DNA of 64,000 nucleotides, taken from contig OY754464.1 in assembly GCA_963575645.1 (NCBI GenBank), positions 30,147,501 to 30,211,500 of the forward strand, written 5' to 3'. The translations under genes were made by a program, and so were the position numbers. The number at the start of each line of letters is the position of its first letter. Within the stretch, counting starts at the first letter, position 1. Below, one piece after another: positions 45,351 to 55,437 of this stretch. This DNA comes from Xanthostigma xanthostigma. Its lineage: Eukaryota > Arthropoda > Insecta > Raphidioptera > Raphidiidae. The notes beneath the pieces are model-generated. The model made no database searches. It had not been told where the DNA came from and saw nothing but the letters and a program-made list of their open reading frames with translations.

Positions 45351-46195
45351 CTACCAATTACAATAATAATATTATGTTATATTGTCTAAATCATTTTATC
45401 TTAACTGTGTGAAAGAATTAAAAACATCTGGAAAAGGCAATCTGTTGATAACGTTATACTATTGTTTCTATAGATATGTCAAAACATTTTTGGTAATTCA
45501 AGCCGCGCGCGGCGCTAGTGTTGCTTGTACGCCAGAGTTGCACCTTTTCAAAATTCTATAGTATTTGCTAATAGTGATCGGACAATTTACAGCTTATTTT
45601 TTGTTTAAAAATTTCAGGATATTTGTATTAGTATGTTAATGCAATAACATGTGCACACAATGCCTTAATGTTCCCAGCTGCTGTTTATCTATTGTTTTAC
45701 ATGTTCACAATGGTATTGCGGGTTTTACGTTTTACTTTTTCTTGGTAAATAATATTTGGACTAGGTAAACAAAAATAAAATGATAATGTTATTTTGTACA
45801 GGTGTACTGACGTACACACTAAATAATAATATTTACTTTAAACAAAAACTGACTCATTTTAAAATTTCATATGTACTAGCCGCTACCCGCGACTCCGCGC
45901 GCGACGGAGATGAAACTGTGTTTTATTAACAGTATTGGAGTCTTCGGCTTCACCGTATTACAGTTTTATTTGTTGGCTATTTATCGGATGTCTGCAATTT
46001 TTAGTATCATCTAAAATTACCCGATATTTGACATTTTTTTTAATTTATAGATTAAATATTTAACCTCTTAGGAGGTGTATTTTCAAAAATCTATTTCTAG
46101 TGTTCACGTACGTTATATAAGGAGCTCTAGTAAAAAATGTCAGGCTTCTAGACCCGTCGGTTTAGGTTGTGCGTTGTCTCTGTCTGTTAGACGTG
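45351..46195. other. No gene; fragment of common insect repeat
   Basis: ACTAGCCGCTACCCGCGACT at 45877 followed by CGCGCGCG recalls the end block ACTAGCCGTTACCCGCG of family A and of many insect repeats. No boundaries could be set. The rest is AT-rich. Confidence 0.4.
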
Positions 46196-47155
46196 TATAA
46201 AATTATTATTCAATACAGATGACGTTTCGGTCCGGATTTGGAATTTCTTCAGAATTAATCTAAAAAATATAAAAATTAATTAGTAATATTATTTTCTAAT
46301 GGAATTGAGTTTGAATTTTTTATTATAGAAATATTAATGAAAAAATAATTATAATGTTATTATTTTTGACGTGATAACGTCTTATAAATTGATGAATCAC
46401 CAATCTTATAAATTGATAAAACACCGGCTGCATGCACGAAAAAGTGTAACGTTCCTAAATCCGTAACGCGTAACGTTCCGCCTGACCCTGTGCGTGCTTT
46501 TTGCTAATTTCTCGCTCAATTTAAATCAGATCGGTTTGAAACCAGTCATAAACGAAAGAGGAGAACATTTTACATAGATTTCGTATAACAGAATTTGCCT
46601 AAACAGTTTTTTTATACAAATTTATATAGAAAAATAGCTTTATAAATGCAATGTTGTCTAATGCATGGCGCGACGCGGTCGGTCGTCTTTGTTTGCCGTA
46701 CATGGAAATTAGAAGATAACGTATGTCTTGTCTTAACATGAAAACGGCTGTATTTCTAATGTTTAATTCAATTTTTTGACATTAGTGTTTTGTGAAATGC
46801 AACGCCTTCTAAGTTAAGTATTGGAATAACTAATTATTATTAGAACATAATACTTTGACAGTTGCAAACGTCACTTTTGACATTTCTTATCATTCCGACA
46901 CCAAGGATAAGCGGATTGAAACCAAATTTTGGGAGGTTTAGGTTATGTATTACGGAATACGTTATCACGTAAAACTATCGTCCGTAAACCGACTTTACAG
47001 ACAACCAATTTTTTTCATAAATATTTCGATAATAAAAAAATCTAACGCCATTCCATTAGAAAATAATTACTAATAAATTTTTATATTTATTAGATTAATT
47101 CTGAAGAAGCTCCAAAACCGAACCAAAACGTCATCTATTGAATTATAATTTTATA
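46196..47155. mobile_element. Family F foldback with element in its loop
   Basis: Arms 46196-46318 and 47038-47155 are inverted copies: ATAAAATTATTATTCAATAC, the family F core (46217-46260 and 47092-47131) and CATTCCATTAGAAAATAAT. The loop contains family J (46367-47010), which also exists alone at 61449-62014. Compare the F foldback at 55062-55437 without J. Confidence 0.7.
46367..47010 (+). mobile_element. Family J repeat, copy 1
   Basis: Near-identical over its length to the reverse complement of 61449-62014. Ends are TTGACGTGATAACGTC and GTTATCACGTAAAAC...CAGACAACCAATT, so ACGTGATAACG is a subterminal inverted repeat. TTTT-rich flanks hide any target duplication. The interior includes GGATAAGCGGATTGAAACCA, a block shared with family A. 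No coding content. Confidence 0.7.
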
Positions 47156-47494
47156 ATTTTTGTTAATAGTCTGAAAAAATTGGTCTTAAATTTTGTTTAT
47201 TTATATGAAGAGTTTTATTCAGACGTTAATCAAAGTTTTGAATTCGGTATTAAATAGATACTCGTGAATATATTATGCGTTATGTGCTAGTAATTGGTTG
47301 TTTGTCTCTTATTTTTAAATTGTCTTAAAATGTTCATATCGTACTATTGGAATCTGTATATCGCTTAAATGTAACCGTTTTATGGGATAAAACAGCACTC
47401 AAAATTTTAAATATTGTCACATGCACATAACTGAATCATTTATTTTTAATGTCAAATACCGTGTTAGTATATTAAAAAAACTCGGTTCAGCTAG
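47156..47494. other. AT-rich stretch, nothing recognised
   Basis: TCTGAAAAAATTGGTC near 47165 resembles the outer terminus of family F. Otherwise nothing recognised. Confidence 0.5.
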
Positions 47495-47699
47495 GCCTAA
47501 TCCTGTCGACAAAATAGTGTATTTTGTCACGTGGTGCCATAGCACCGCGACAATTTTTTAATATTAGCATAAAATTATTATAAAAAATTTGAAAAGTAGT
47601 TTGACCCTGCAGGCCATCCCTGTAACTTCCCGCTATTTTCAAATTCAAAACGCTCAAAAATATATCAAATATAGCAAGAAGTTTATTTTTTAGCTCTTC

Positions 47700-48290
47700 G
47701 AGCTCAAAAAAAAACACTTTGTTACGAAATTTTCGTTCACGATATCTCATGAACAAATGAACCGATTTTGATGCGATTTGCGGCAGTCGACGCAATTTTT
47801 TACCCTAAAAAAGTAATTTAATACAGAAAAATCGATCTCATAGGAATTTAACGAGCAATTAAAAAAAAAACACTTTTTAAAAATTTTTCGTTCACGATAT
47901 CTCATGAACAAATGAGCCGATTTTGATGCGGTTTGCTGCAATCGACGCAGTTTTTTTAACCTAAGAAAGTAAATTATTAAAAAAATCGATTTGATAAGAA
48001 TTTTACGAGTAATTTTAAAAAATTACTTTTTTCCTAATTTTTCGTTCACGTTATCTCATGAACAAATGAACCAATTTTGATATGGTTTGCGGCGATCGAC
48101 GCAGTTTTTTTAGCTTAAGAAAGTAATTTATCACAAAAAAATCAATCTGATAACAATTTTAAGAGTAATTTTAAAAAAACACTTTTTTACGATTTTTTCG
48201 TTCACGGTTTCTCGTGAACAAATGAACCGATTTTGATGCGGTTTGCGGAAATCGACGCAGTTTGTTAAGGAGAAGAGCTGATTAGTTTTT
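47700..48290. repeat. Tandem repeat, ~155 bp x 4
   Basis: Anchor TTCGTTCACGATATCTCATG recurs with spacings 155, 154 and 156. Each unit then has GAACAAATGARCCGATTTTG, ATCGACGCAGTTTTTT, AAGAAAGTAATTTAT and AAAAATCGATTTGATA, with mild divergence. Only one such block, without expansion, is found at the related locus 14765-14850. Confidence 0.8.
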
Positions 48291-48493
48291 GGAATTAATC
48301 GGTTTAGTAGTTTAGAAAATTTTTTACAAAAACAAATTTTTAAAAATTTTTGAAACTTGTTTTCTTAAGATTTCTCAAAATTTTTTGGGCCGAATCGTTT
48401 CAAATTTTCAGGAAGTCTAAGTTCACCAAGATCACGTCAGATGCCGCAAACCGCGTTTCAGTCGGACACTCCGTTCAAAAGATATAAAAGGTT

Positions 48494-48503
<10 letters not shown>

Positions 48504-48541
<38 letters not shown>
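48504..48541. repeat. (AC)n microsatellite
   Basis: Uninterrupted AC run of about 38 bp, bordered by ACATAC on both sides. Confidence 0.9.
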
Positions 48542-48545
<4 letters not shown>

Positions 48546-48719
48546 TACAGCCCTACGGACATCATCGTCAAAATAGTTTCAATAGCTTCCTAGGACCTCA
48601 AAACGTCGAGATCTGGCGAAAACTCGATTTTCGAAAATCGGGGTGAAATCAATAACTTCCCGATTTTTGAAAAAAAAAATTTTTTTTTTTTTTTAAAGCG
48701 AGAAGTTAAAAAAATATAA

Positions 48720-49835
48720 ATAAGGAAATCTTAAGTCACTAAATTCGCGGATATTTGCATGCGCGGTACGATTTGGATCGCGAGGCTTGGACTTATAAAC
48801 ATAAGTGTGTCTATCGTGTGATCCAGTCGGCTGACTCTAAAAACGCGGTATCTGTGATTTCAAAAGTGAAAAGTGACAAACAATAGTTGTTAGGTTTGAA
48901 AAAATTAAAATCAATATTTATTAGTTACGGAAAAATAACAAACATTAAGTTGTTTTCCGGGATTCGAGGTGGTCGCACGAAAAGGACGCTCATGGAATAA
49001 ACCACAGAATCATCTTCAAGCTACTTCTCCAAGCTAAATTTTAGACTTCATTGTACTACAATGAAGCGCCTAACTACCCGTAGTCATCCACGAATTATGT
49101 AAAGTATTAATAGAATAAGTAATGTTCATGTGTAAGTAAAGTACTCTTCAAAAAGGTATGAAGCTCACGCCTAGTTTTTTTTTTTCCTCTTTCACGTATT
49201 TTTTTTTTTAATTTAAACAATCTTATTAAATGTACTTCCCTAGATAATTAAGTGATCACCTTGTCAGGGTTCTACCCCCAGCTCCTAATTGTTAGTCATG
49301 ATCAAACCGTATTGTTAATCCTAAGAATGTTATTGCTCAAACCATATTGTTAATCGTAAGAATGTATTTTGTAAATCAAATTTCCTTGTACCTTATCACC
49401 GTCACGTTTTGAAGTGATTATTAAATATAATTGTTATCGATCAACTGCATATTCTTTTCTTAGTTACAATACTGCACAAGTTTCTCAGAATGGTAGAGGA
49501 AGTGGTGCTGTACCCTCTCTGATCACTATGGGCCCAAAATAACACCGGTACCCCCCAAACAATCCACCGTTTTGAGAAATCTGTCCGTCTTTCCTTTTTA
49601 TTTATTCACAGGTGGGAATGGACCTACGTTACCCGAAAACCTTCCACTGCCGTGCTATAATTTATACGCGCATACTGTGATTTATTCTGGAAACTTAAGT
49701 TTGTTTTTGGATAAATTAAAAAATGTAACCACTTAATACATCAAAGTTTCAATAATCAACATGTATTTTATCAACACATCTCCACAAAATTATGTTCAAA
49801 AAATCATCATCAACAAACTCATGTGATTTTATAAA
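48720..49835. other. No gene; possibly an old LTR
   Basis: TGTTAGGTTTG at 48897 and a TTACAATACTGCACA stretch at 49463-49477 could mark a solo LTR of about 580 bp, but no matching target duplication, primer site or second LTR is visible. Left uncalled. C-rich text near 49540 is unexplained. Confidence 0.3.
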
Positions 49836-50110
49836 ATTTGTAAGTTCAGTCTTGTCAGGCCAATTCTGTTAAAATGTTAGCAGCACGTTTATATCTCTAC
49901 TAAAGGGTTCATTTTGAATTTTGAAATAATTCCTAAAATGTTTTGGATATTTTCGGGTCCAAAAACATTTTTAACTCCTATAAAAAGAATCTTTAAAATT
50001 ATCCATTTAGACATATACATAAATTTCGTGCGATGAAGAATTTCAACATAGTACCAAATTTCGTTTAAATCAGTTTTCGGACGTTTTTGAATTCCATGCA
50101 CACTATTTTT
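49836..50110 (+). repeat. Dispersed repeat shared with 6400-6690
   Basis: AAGTTCAGTCTTGTCAGGCC, CTAAAGGGTTCATTTTGAAT, GGTCCAAAAACATTTTTAAC and TTTCGTGCGATGAAGAATTT match the interior of the nested element at 6212-6879 with clear divergence. The small open frame on the other strand is a by-product. Confidence 0.6.
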
Positions 50111-50799
50111 GTTTACATTTGTGTATATTTGATAATCTCGAATGCCCTCAAAATGATTTGAATTTGACCTGATTAATAAACATTTTTTATTTAAATCTAA
50201 TTTACATTTCTACATATCAATCGATAATAAAAAGCAATTTAAAAACAGTTTTTTGTTACTGATTTACGGACATGCACTTTGACATCGTGCTAATCAAAAC
50301 GATACAACAGTAAAATATTTTTTTGTTATTGATAACATAAAACATTATTTATATTTTAGAATTTAAACTAACATCTGTTAACGTTCATATTAATTAATTG
50401 TGTCACGAAACTGTCTTTAAACATCTGTCTGTCAAATATTGCCGGATTAACAAAAAGAAACTAAAAAACGACTTGTCATCAACTGGCTGTCGTCCAGATT
50501 ACAAATCTGAATTAACTCATCAGAGGAAAATACTCCAGTTAGCCGTTGCTGCACACGGTGCTCGCAAGAATGTGGATCACATAGATTTGGGATCATTGGC
50601 GTCGTAAGGGAGGTTTGAGGGTCTAAGATCCCCCTCCTAAATTGTAGACTATACACTGTCAACAATGTTAACATTGATAAGTGATCATGAATATTCACAT
50701 TGTGATGAAAGTTCACAATATACGAGTATGTTTCATTGGTCGTCACGATGTGTACCTACAAATTAACACAGGTAAAATCGATTCACATGAAATCCATAT
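50111..50799. other. No gene; weak hAT-like end
   Basis: TTGGCGTCGTAAGGGAGGTT at 50595 followed by GGGTC and CCCCCTCCTAA resembles hAT ends, without a partner. The overlapping frames at 50398-50746 have no known domain. Confidence 0.4.
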
Positions 50800-50818
50800 A
50801 ATAACAAAAAATCTCAAT

Positions 50819-50945
50819 AATTGACATCTAAAGAGGTGCCAAGTTTTCACTTAGCAAGTTTTCATGGTTTATATTATATTATAAATAAATAGCTCGTGTG
50901 TGAAAAGTTATTAAGTGAAAACTTGGCACCTGTTTAGATCTCAAT
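50819..50945. mobile_element. Family D MITE, short intact copy
   Basis: Inverted ends AATTGACATCTAAAGAGG and GTTTAGATCTCAATT enclose the inner pair AGGTGCCAAGTTTTCACTTA / TAAGTGAAAACTTGGCACCT (50834-50931). The loop contains ATAAATAAATAGCTCG, the site into which family E inserted in the other copy (19303). About 127 bp, no coding content. Confidence 0.75.
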
Positions 50946-50989
50946 TCTTTTTTAATCGAGTTTTTTTACATTTATGTTTTGTGCAGTAC

Positions 50990-51560
50990 CAACGCGATAC
51001 TTGACTGCATTTTCACATGAAATGTTTTTGATGGGTTCAATATACAAGTCAAATACTATTCTGGCAACAATGGTCATCGCATAGACTATGGTTAATGTTT
51101 GTGTCCAGAATATCAAATACAATCTCCATTTCCGGCGTTTTCACTTTTCGGCATGACGCGCACGCAGAGAAGCGCACCAGCCATGTTGCATACAGTAAAT
51201 ATAGTATGTGTCCACACATAGACGAAAACGAATAATTTCAATTGTTAACTGTCCTAACCAATACCGATTATATTCTAAAATTTTATACCCGGCGCACTCT
51301 ATATAGTACACAAATTCGATATTTAATATTCTCTACAATACGTTTTCCATAAGTGACCCTCTGAATATACGGAAAGGTATCATCATTTTCCAACTTTCTG
51401 CCAGACCAAGAATAGTGTCAAAAATACCAGCAAAAAAATTAAAAAGATTTGAAAAAAATTAAAAGTTCATAAGCGTCGCTTAGATTCATACATTTATTTA
51501 GTTTAGTGGAGTTGTTAGTGGCGGCACAGACTGACAAAAACTTAAAAAAAAATTGTTGGG
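50990..51560. other. No clear feature
   Basis: A CpG-richer patch at 51140-51190 (GACGCGCACGCAGAGAAGCG) stands out, with no repeat or gene recognised around it. Confidence 0.4.
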
Positions 51561-51584
51561 AAGTACCGTATATAATTTCATATG

Positions 51585-52570
51585 TGTTACGCTCAAAGAA
51601 CGAAAACGCTCAGTGAGCGAAAAAATAGCTCACAACGCGTTGTGGTCACAGTAAAACATCCACATCGCGAAATTCGTGTTATGGCTCTAATGAAAACGCG
51701 CACGACGCGTTGTGGCAATCACAGAAAGACCAAATAGCGAAATTCGTGTCGTGGCTGACATGCTATTCGATCTCAACGCGTTGTGGCAATGAAGAAAAGC
51801 CATGACGCGTTCTGAGCATTCATTGTTTTAACCATATCACGACGTACAGGTTGTAACTTGTGTCCCTGTGTCGGCTCTAGATGTCAAGTTGATTTAATCG
51901 ATATGTAGTCTGAACCAGATAAAGATTATAAATTTATTATGAATTATCAAGATCACTTGAAAAAATAAATTTTATTTCTATTTCTATTTCTAAATTTACT
52001 ATATTAAGACCAATCGAAACGACGACTGCTGAAGAAGTAGCATATCAACTTTTAGATATATTTTGTTTGTTCGGCGCTCCATGTATACTGCAAAGCGACA
52101 ACGGTCGTGAATTTTCAAATAAAGTCATCAAAAATTTAGCTGAAATGTGGCCAGGGATGAAACTTGTTCATGGAAAACCTCGACATTCTCAAAGTCAAGG
52201 TTCGCTCAGGATCTATATTAGTGCAGTGATTTTATAAAATAAAAAATATTTCCTAAGGACATCTACCAAAACGTTTCCAGCCTAGGCCTAGTAGGATCCA
52301 TATCGGAAAGTAGTGTGCGTCGTAATCAAATAATAGTCCATACGCGTCATGGCCTTTCTTCTTCATTGCCACAACGCGTTGAGATCGAATAGCATGTCAG
52401 CCACGACACGAATTTCGCTATTTGGTCTTTCTGTGATTGCCACAACGCGTCGTGCGCGTTTTCATTAGAGCCATAACACGAATTTCGCCATGTGGATGTT
52501 TTACTGTGACCACAACGCGTTGTGAGCTATTTTTCCGCTCACTGAGCGTTTTCGATCTTTGAGCGTAACA
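51585..52570. mobile_element. Ginger-like DNA transposon, defective
   Basis: 986 bp. Inverted arms 51585-51810 and 52342-52570 are nearly identical and start TGTTACGCTCAAAG, so the element reads TGT...ACA. TATG is duplicated on both sides (51581-51584 and 52571-52574). Each arm has repeated MluI-like cores: CACAACGCGTTGTGG, CACGACGCGTTGTGG and CAACGCGTTGTGG, with GCGAAATTCGTGT between. TG..CA-type ends, a 4-bp duplication, long inverted ends and a Gypsy-type integrase remnant inside together suit the Ginger superfamily of cut-and-paste elements. The exact Ginger group is not established. Confidence 0.75.
51849..52237 (+). pseudogene. Gypsy/Ginger-type integrase core fragment
   Basis: Two plus-strand frames together show most of an integrase (rve) core similar to the transposon-derived KRBA2/SCAND3-type integrases. 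The first (about 51849-51959) reads CQVDLIDM, giving the first catalytic Asp, then an in-frame TAG (51906-51908), then YKFIMNYQDHL. A spacer of about 32 bp with TTTCTA repeats follows and shifts the frame. The second (51992-52237) holds FGAPCILQSDNGREF, with the second catalytic Asp, and HGKPRHSQSQGS. Likeness ends at 52204, before the catalytic Glu. One stop, one frameshift and a lost third residue make it inactive. Confidence 0.8.
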
Positions 52571-52700
52571 TATGCATTTAGTAAAAAGCTGTTATTTTGA
52601 CATTAACAGATACTTCAATTTTATTTATATGTATAGATATAGATAAAGCTAGTTTAATGCGCGTATAATAAGGAAAGTATTACAAATATTAGCACTGTGT

Positions 52701-52828
52701 TTGAAACAAAAATAAAAAAATAAAGAATAGTTACTTCTAACTATTCTCTCATCTTCAGCAAACACTAAACTAAACGTTTAGTGTTTGATGTTGTGGTAAG
52801 AAGTAACTATTCTTTATTTTTTTAAATT
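52701..52828. mobile_element. Family C MITE, copy 2
   Basis: GAAACAAAAATAAAAAAATA then AAGAATAGTTACTTCT at the left; AAGAAGTAACTATTCTTTAT at the right. The centre is AAACACTAAACTAAACGTTT then AGTGTTTG, itself a palindrome. About 128 bp; compare 36093-36268. Confidence 0.7.
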
Positions 52829-52924
52829 TTAAGAAAAGTACTAGCGATTTTTATACTAGCAGTTCTACGAACAGTGGACTTCGTTCCATCCATCTTTGCA
52901 AGTTAAGGAGCCACATGTTATCAT

Positions 52925-53392
52925 GTCTTGTAAAAATTGAATTTACAGAATAAAAGAACAGTTATTTTTTGTTTATTTTCAAAATATTTCCGAAACTACA
53001 AAGTTTGGAATTTTTTTACAAGGCTTTCTGATAAAAATAAATAGAATAATAATCCGCTATGAAAGATATACAATTATTACATAAAAAAACAACGTTATAG
53101 TATATATCTCTTCTGAGCAGGCGCCAATTTTTTCCGAAAAACAATAGGGCTTTTCATATTTGCATATCAAACATCCTCCCAAAACTTGGTTTCAATCCGC
53201 TTATTCGTTTGACCGGTATCGTGTTCACAGACAAACAGTGTTACAGACAGACCAAAAGACGCAAAGAGTTTTTGCAAAAATATGTTTTTTGGATTCGGGG
53301 AAGCTCAAACTGAAAAATATTATAAAGTTTTGAAATTTTCATTTTGACCTAAATTAGTACCATTCTTGACTTGTAAAGTCGGAATGGTAATA
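52925..53392 (+). repeat. Family A repeat, 5-prime truncated
   Basis: Begins within the family near TGTAAAAATTGAATTTACAG and runs to the normal end TTGACCTAAATTAGTACCAT...GTCGGAATGGTAA. It contains GTATCGTGTTCACAGACAAA. The NRF-1-type core is mutated here (CTGAGCAGGCGCC). A family B MITE follows directly. Confidence 0.7.
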
Positions 53393-53398
53393 ATAACG

Positions 53399-53527
53399 GT
53401 ATTCTGCATGGTTAATGTTAGAATTTACAAAAGGTACCGTATACCTTATGTAATACTAAATTTGTTAGATAATGACAAAAATTTAACAGCATTGTAACTT
53501 CTAATATTTACTCTACAAGATAGCACC
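53399..53527. mobile_element. Family B MITE, copy 3
   Basis: GGTATTCTGCATGGTTAATG at the left and TACAAGATAGCACC at the right form the family B ends; about 129 bp. The inside shares ACAAAAATTTAACAGCATTG with the copy at 56682. Confidence 0.65.
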
Positions 53528-54479
53528 ATAATTCAGGCAATTTGGACCTATCTAAACAGAAGATCGTAGTCAGTTAAAAACCACTCAAACTAAAGAAATC
53601 ATTTGTCAGTAACTGATGTCAACAATTTAAAATAATCCGGACCTGCATTTATAACGACCAGTTGCACATTATGCTACCGCCGCCGGCCGATTAATTAACG
53701 CTGTTGGATCACTTTCCTAAAGTTTCTCAGGGGTTCCGCGGTGAGAGACGAGGTAGACGATAAATATATTTTGGGCGGATACTTTTATTGCGATGTCTCA
53801 CTCCAACATCGCCTCGTCTCATTTTGCACACATACTGCTCTTATGATATAGGGTAAAACCGTGAAATATGATTTTATTTAGTACTTAGATAGGCAAGCGA
53901 AAACAATCATATTATTGAAGTAAACATCTCTGTGCATTAGTACCTACGTATTATGGAACGCTCTGAGAATACAGGCGGGGAAATAAAAAACGACTCAGGT
54001 TATGGGTTCCTCGGAAAGCGAGGAAAGGTTTTCGCAGAAAAAATAGCAAACATGAAAAAATCTTCTTTAGGTATACCTACCTAATAAAAAAAAATAATTA
54101 TTTGAAAATGTAATAGTTTAAAAACTTTGCTTCTGTTTCTAAAATAATATAGGAATTGAAATCCAGCACGAGGCGGTTTATTTAAATACAGCTTAGGAAA
54201 ATGACGGAGACGTAGTTGTTAATCAAAGGAATGAAAATGTTATAAATTATGACCTGGTAGATACTGATAAGGTAATATTTCTTTTTAATAAGTGAGTTGC
54301 CTACTAGCAAAGGCGCATGCCCGGGATCTAGTATCAAAGAGGATCTCAAAAGACCCTTCCATTTCTTTTTGCAATGTAAATTTCTTTGGGACCCTAATGA
54401 GTGCAATGCGAATACTGCCACAACTGTTATTTAGTAGTATCGTGAAAGCATAACTCCCAAATAAAACTAACAGACCGTA
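53528..54479. other. No clear feature
   Basis: GAGAGACGAGG (53741) faces CCTCGTCTCA (53812), a short imperfect inverted repeat. The frame at 54182-54421 on the minus strand has no known domain. Confidence 0.45.
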
Positions 54480-54591
54480 CAGATGAACAATATCTTTTTG
54501 AGCTTCAAACCAAAAAATATTGTAAAATTTTGAAAATTAAATTTTGACCTAAATTAGTACCGTTGCCCACTCGCAGAGTTAAAATTGTAAA
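54480..54591 (+). repeat. Family A repeat, 3-prime tail only
   Basis: GAGCTTCAAACCAAAAAATA, AAATTTTGACCTAAATTAGT and ACCGTTGCCCACTCGCAGAG match the last 110 bases of family A. The rest is missing. Confidence 0.6.
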
Positions 54592-55061
54592 ATACTAAAA
54601 GCAGACTATTGTTTTATTTGCAAATTGTAGCTATTACAATATTTTTTATGTACCTATTGGTTCGACATGTCACACGTATAACCTGAGTAATTGCGTTAGT
54701 GTGTGTGTGTATACGACACACAATCACAATATATATGTATGTTGTATACGCATGATAAGTAATATAAGATTTGAAAGAAACAAATTGTATGGAATGCATA
54801 CAAATAGCTGCACTGTGTCAATAATCATCGGCTGAAATGCAACACGGACATCAAATTCTTATTATTCACATTTAGCAAATTTTCAAAAGGAAAAATATGT
54901 GTTAATTTTTTTTTTTTGGCTTAAAAATGTTCGAAATATTATGTGAAATATGCCTACAAAATTTCAATACGATAATAGTAAGATATAAATAATTAGAATA
55001 TACAATTCATACAACATAAAACAAAAGAAGTTTCGCCGGTTGTTAAGGGATGATATTCTTC
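54592..55061. other. AT-rich stretch, nothing recognised
   Basis: A short GT run at 54700 is present; no gene or repeat copy recognised. Confidence 0.5.
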
Positions 55062-55437
55062 AATAAATAAAATTATTGACCAATTTTTCAGACAAATATA
55101 TTAACAAAAAATATAAAAATGAATACATTAACGTTTCGGTCCGGATTTGGATCTTCTTCAGAACTGATCTAAAAAATATAAAAATTAATTAATAATCAGT
55201 TTCTAATTGGTTTTTGAATAAAATTCGCTTTAAGTTTTTAATTATCAAATATTGAAAAAATAATAACAAACATTTTTTTATAAATTTTTTTCAAAAACCA
55301 ATTAGAAACTAATTATTAATTAATTCTTATAATTTATTTTAGATCAGTTCTGAAGAAGATCCAAATCCGTTAATTTTTATATTTTTTGTTAATAGGTATA
55401 TTTGTCTGAAAAATTGGTCGATAATTTTATTTATTGA
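55062..55437. mobile_element. Family F foldback, complete
   Basis: Outer ends AATAAATAAAATTATTGACC and GGTCGATAATTTTATTTATT are inverted. The arms also share TTTTTCAGACAAATATATT, the core CTGAAGAAGATCCAAATCCG (forward at 55341; reversed at 55129-55171) and TTTCTAATTGGTTTTTGAA. The right core lacks the GGACCGAAACG part. About 376 bp, no coding content. Confidence 0.75.

Larger units (their letters stand above)
47495..48700. repeat. Family G locus with 155-bp tandem array
   Basis: Starts with GACAAAATAGTGTATTTTGTC (the TAGTGTATTT end also seen at 6212) and continues with blocks shared with 14541-15055. The tandem units, anchored on TTCGTTCACGATATCTCATG, begin at 47732, 47887, 48041 and 48197. 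An (AC)n run lies at 48504-48541. Two open frames on the minus strand fall inside the units and are repeat by-products. Confidence 0.65.
51561..52645 (+). repeat. Family E copy split by integrase element
   Basis: Left remnant AAGTACCGTATATAATTTCA (51561-51584) and right remnant from 52571 (TATGCATTTAGTAAAAAGCT, GTTATTTTGACATTAACAGA, AATTTTATTTATATGTATAG) match family E at 19560-19575 and 21273-21355. The interrupting element is 51585-52570. Confidence 0.65.

Noticed and set aside
48897-49477. Possible solo LTR (TGTTAGG...TGCACA)
   Set aside because: No matching target duplication, no primer-binding site, no second LTR and no coding remains beside it.
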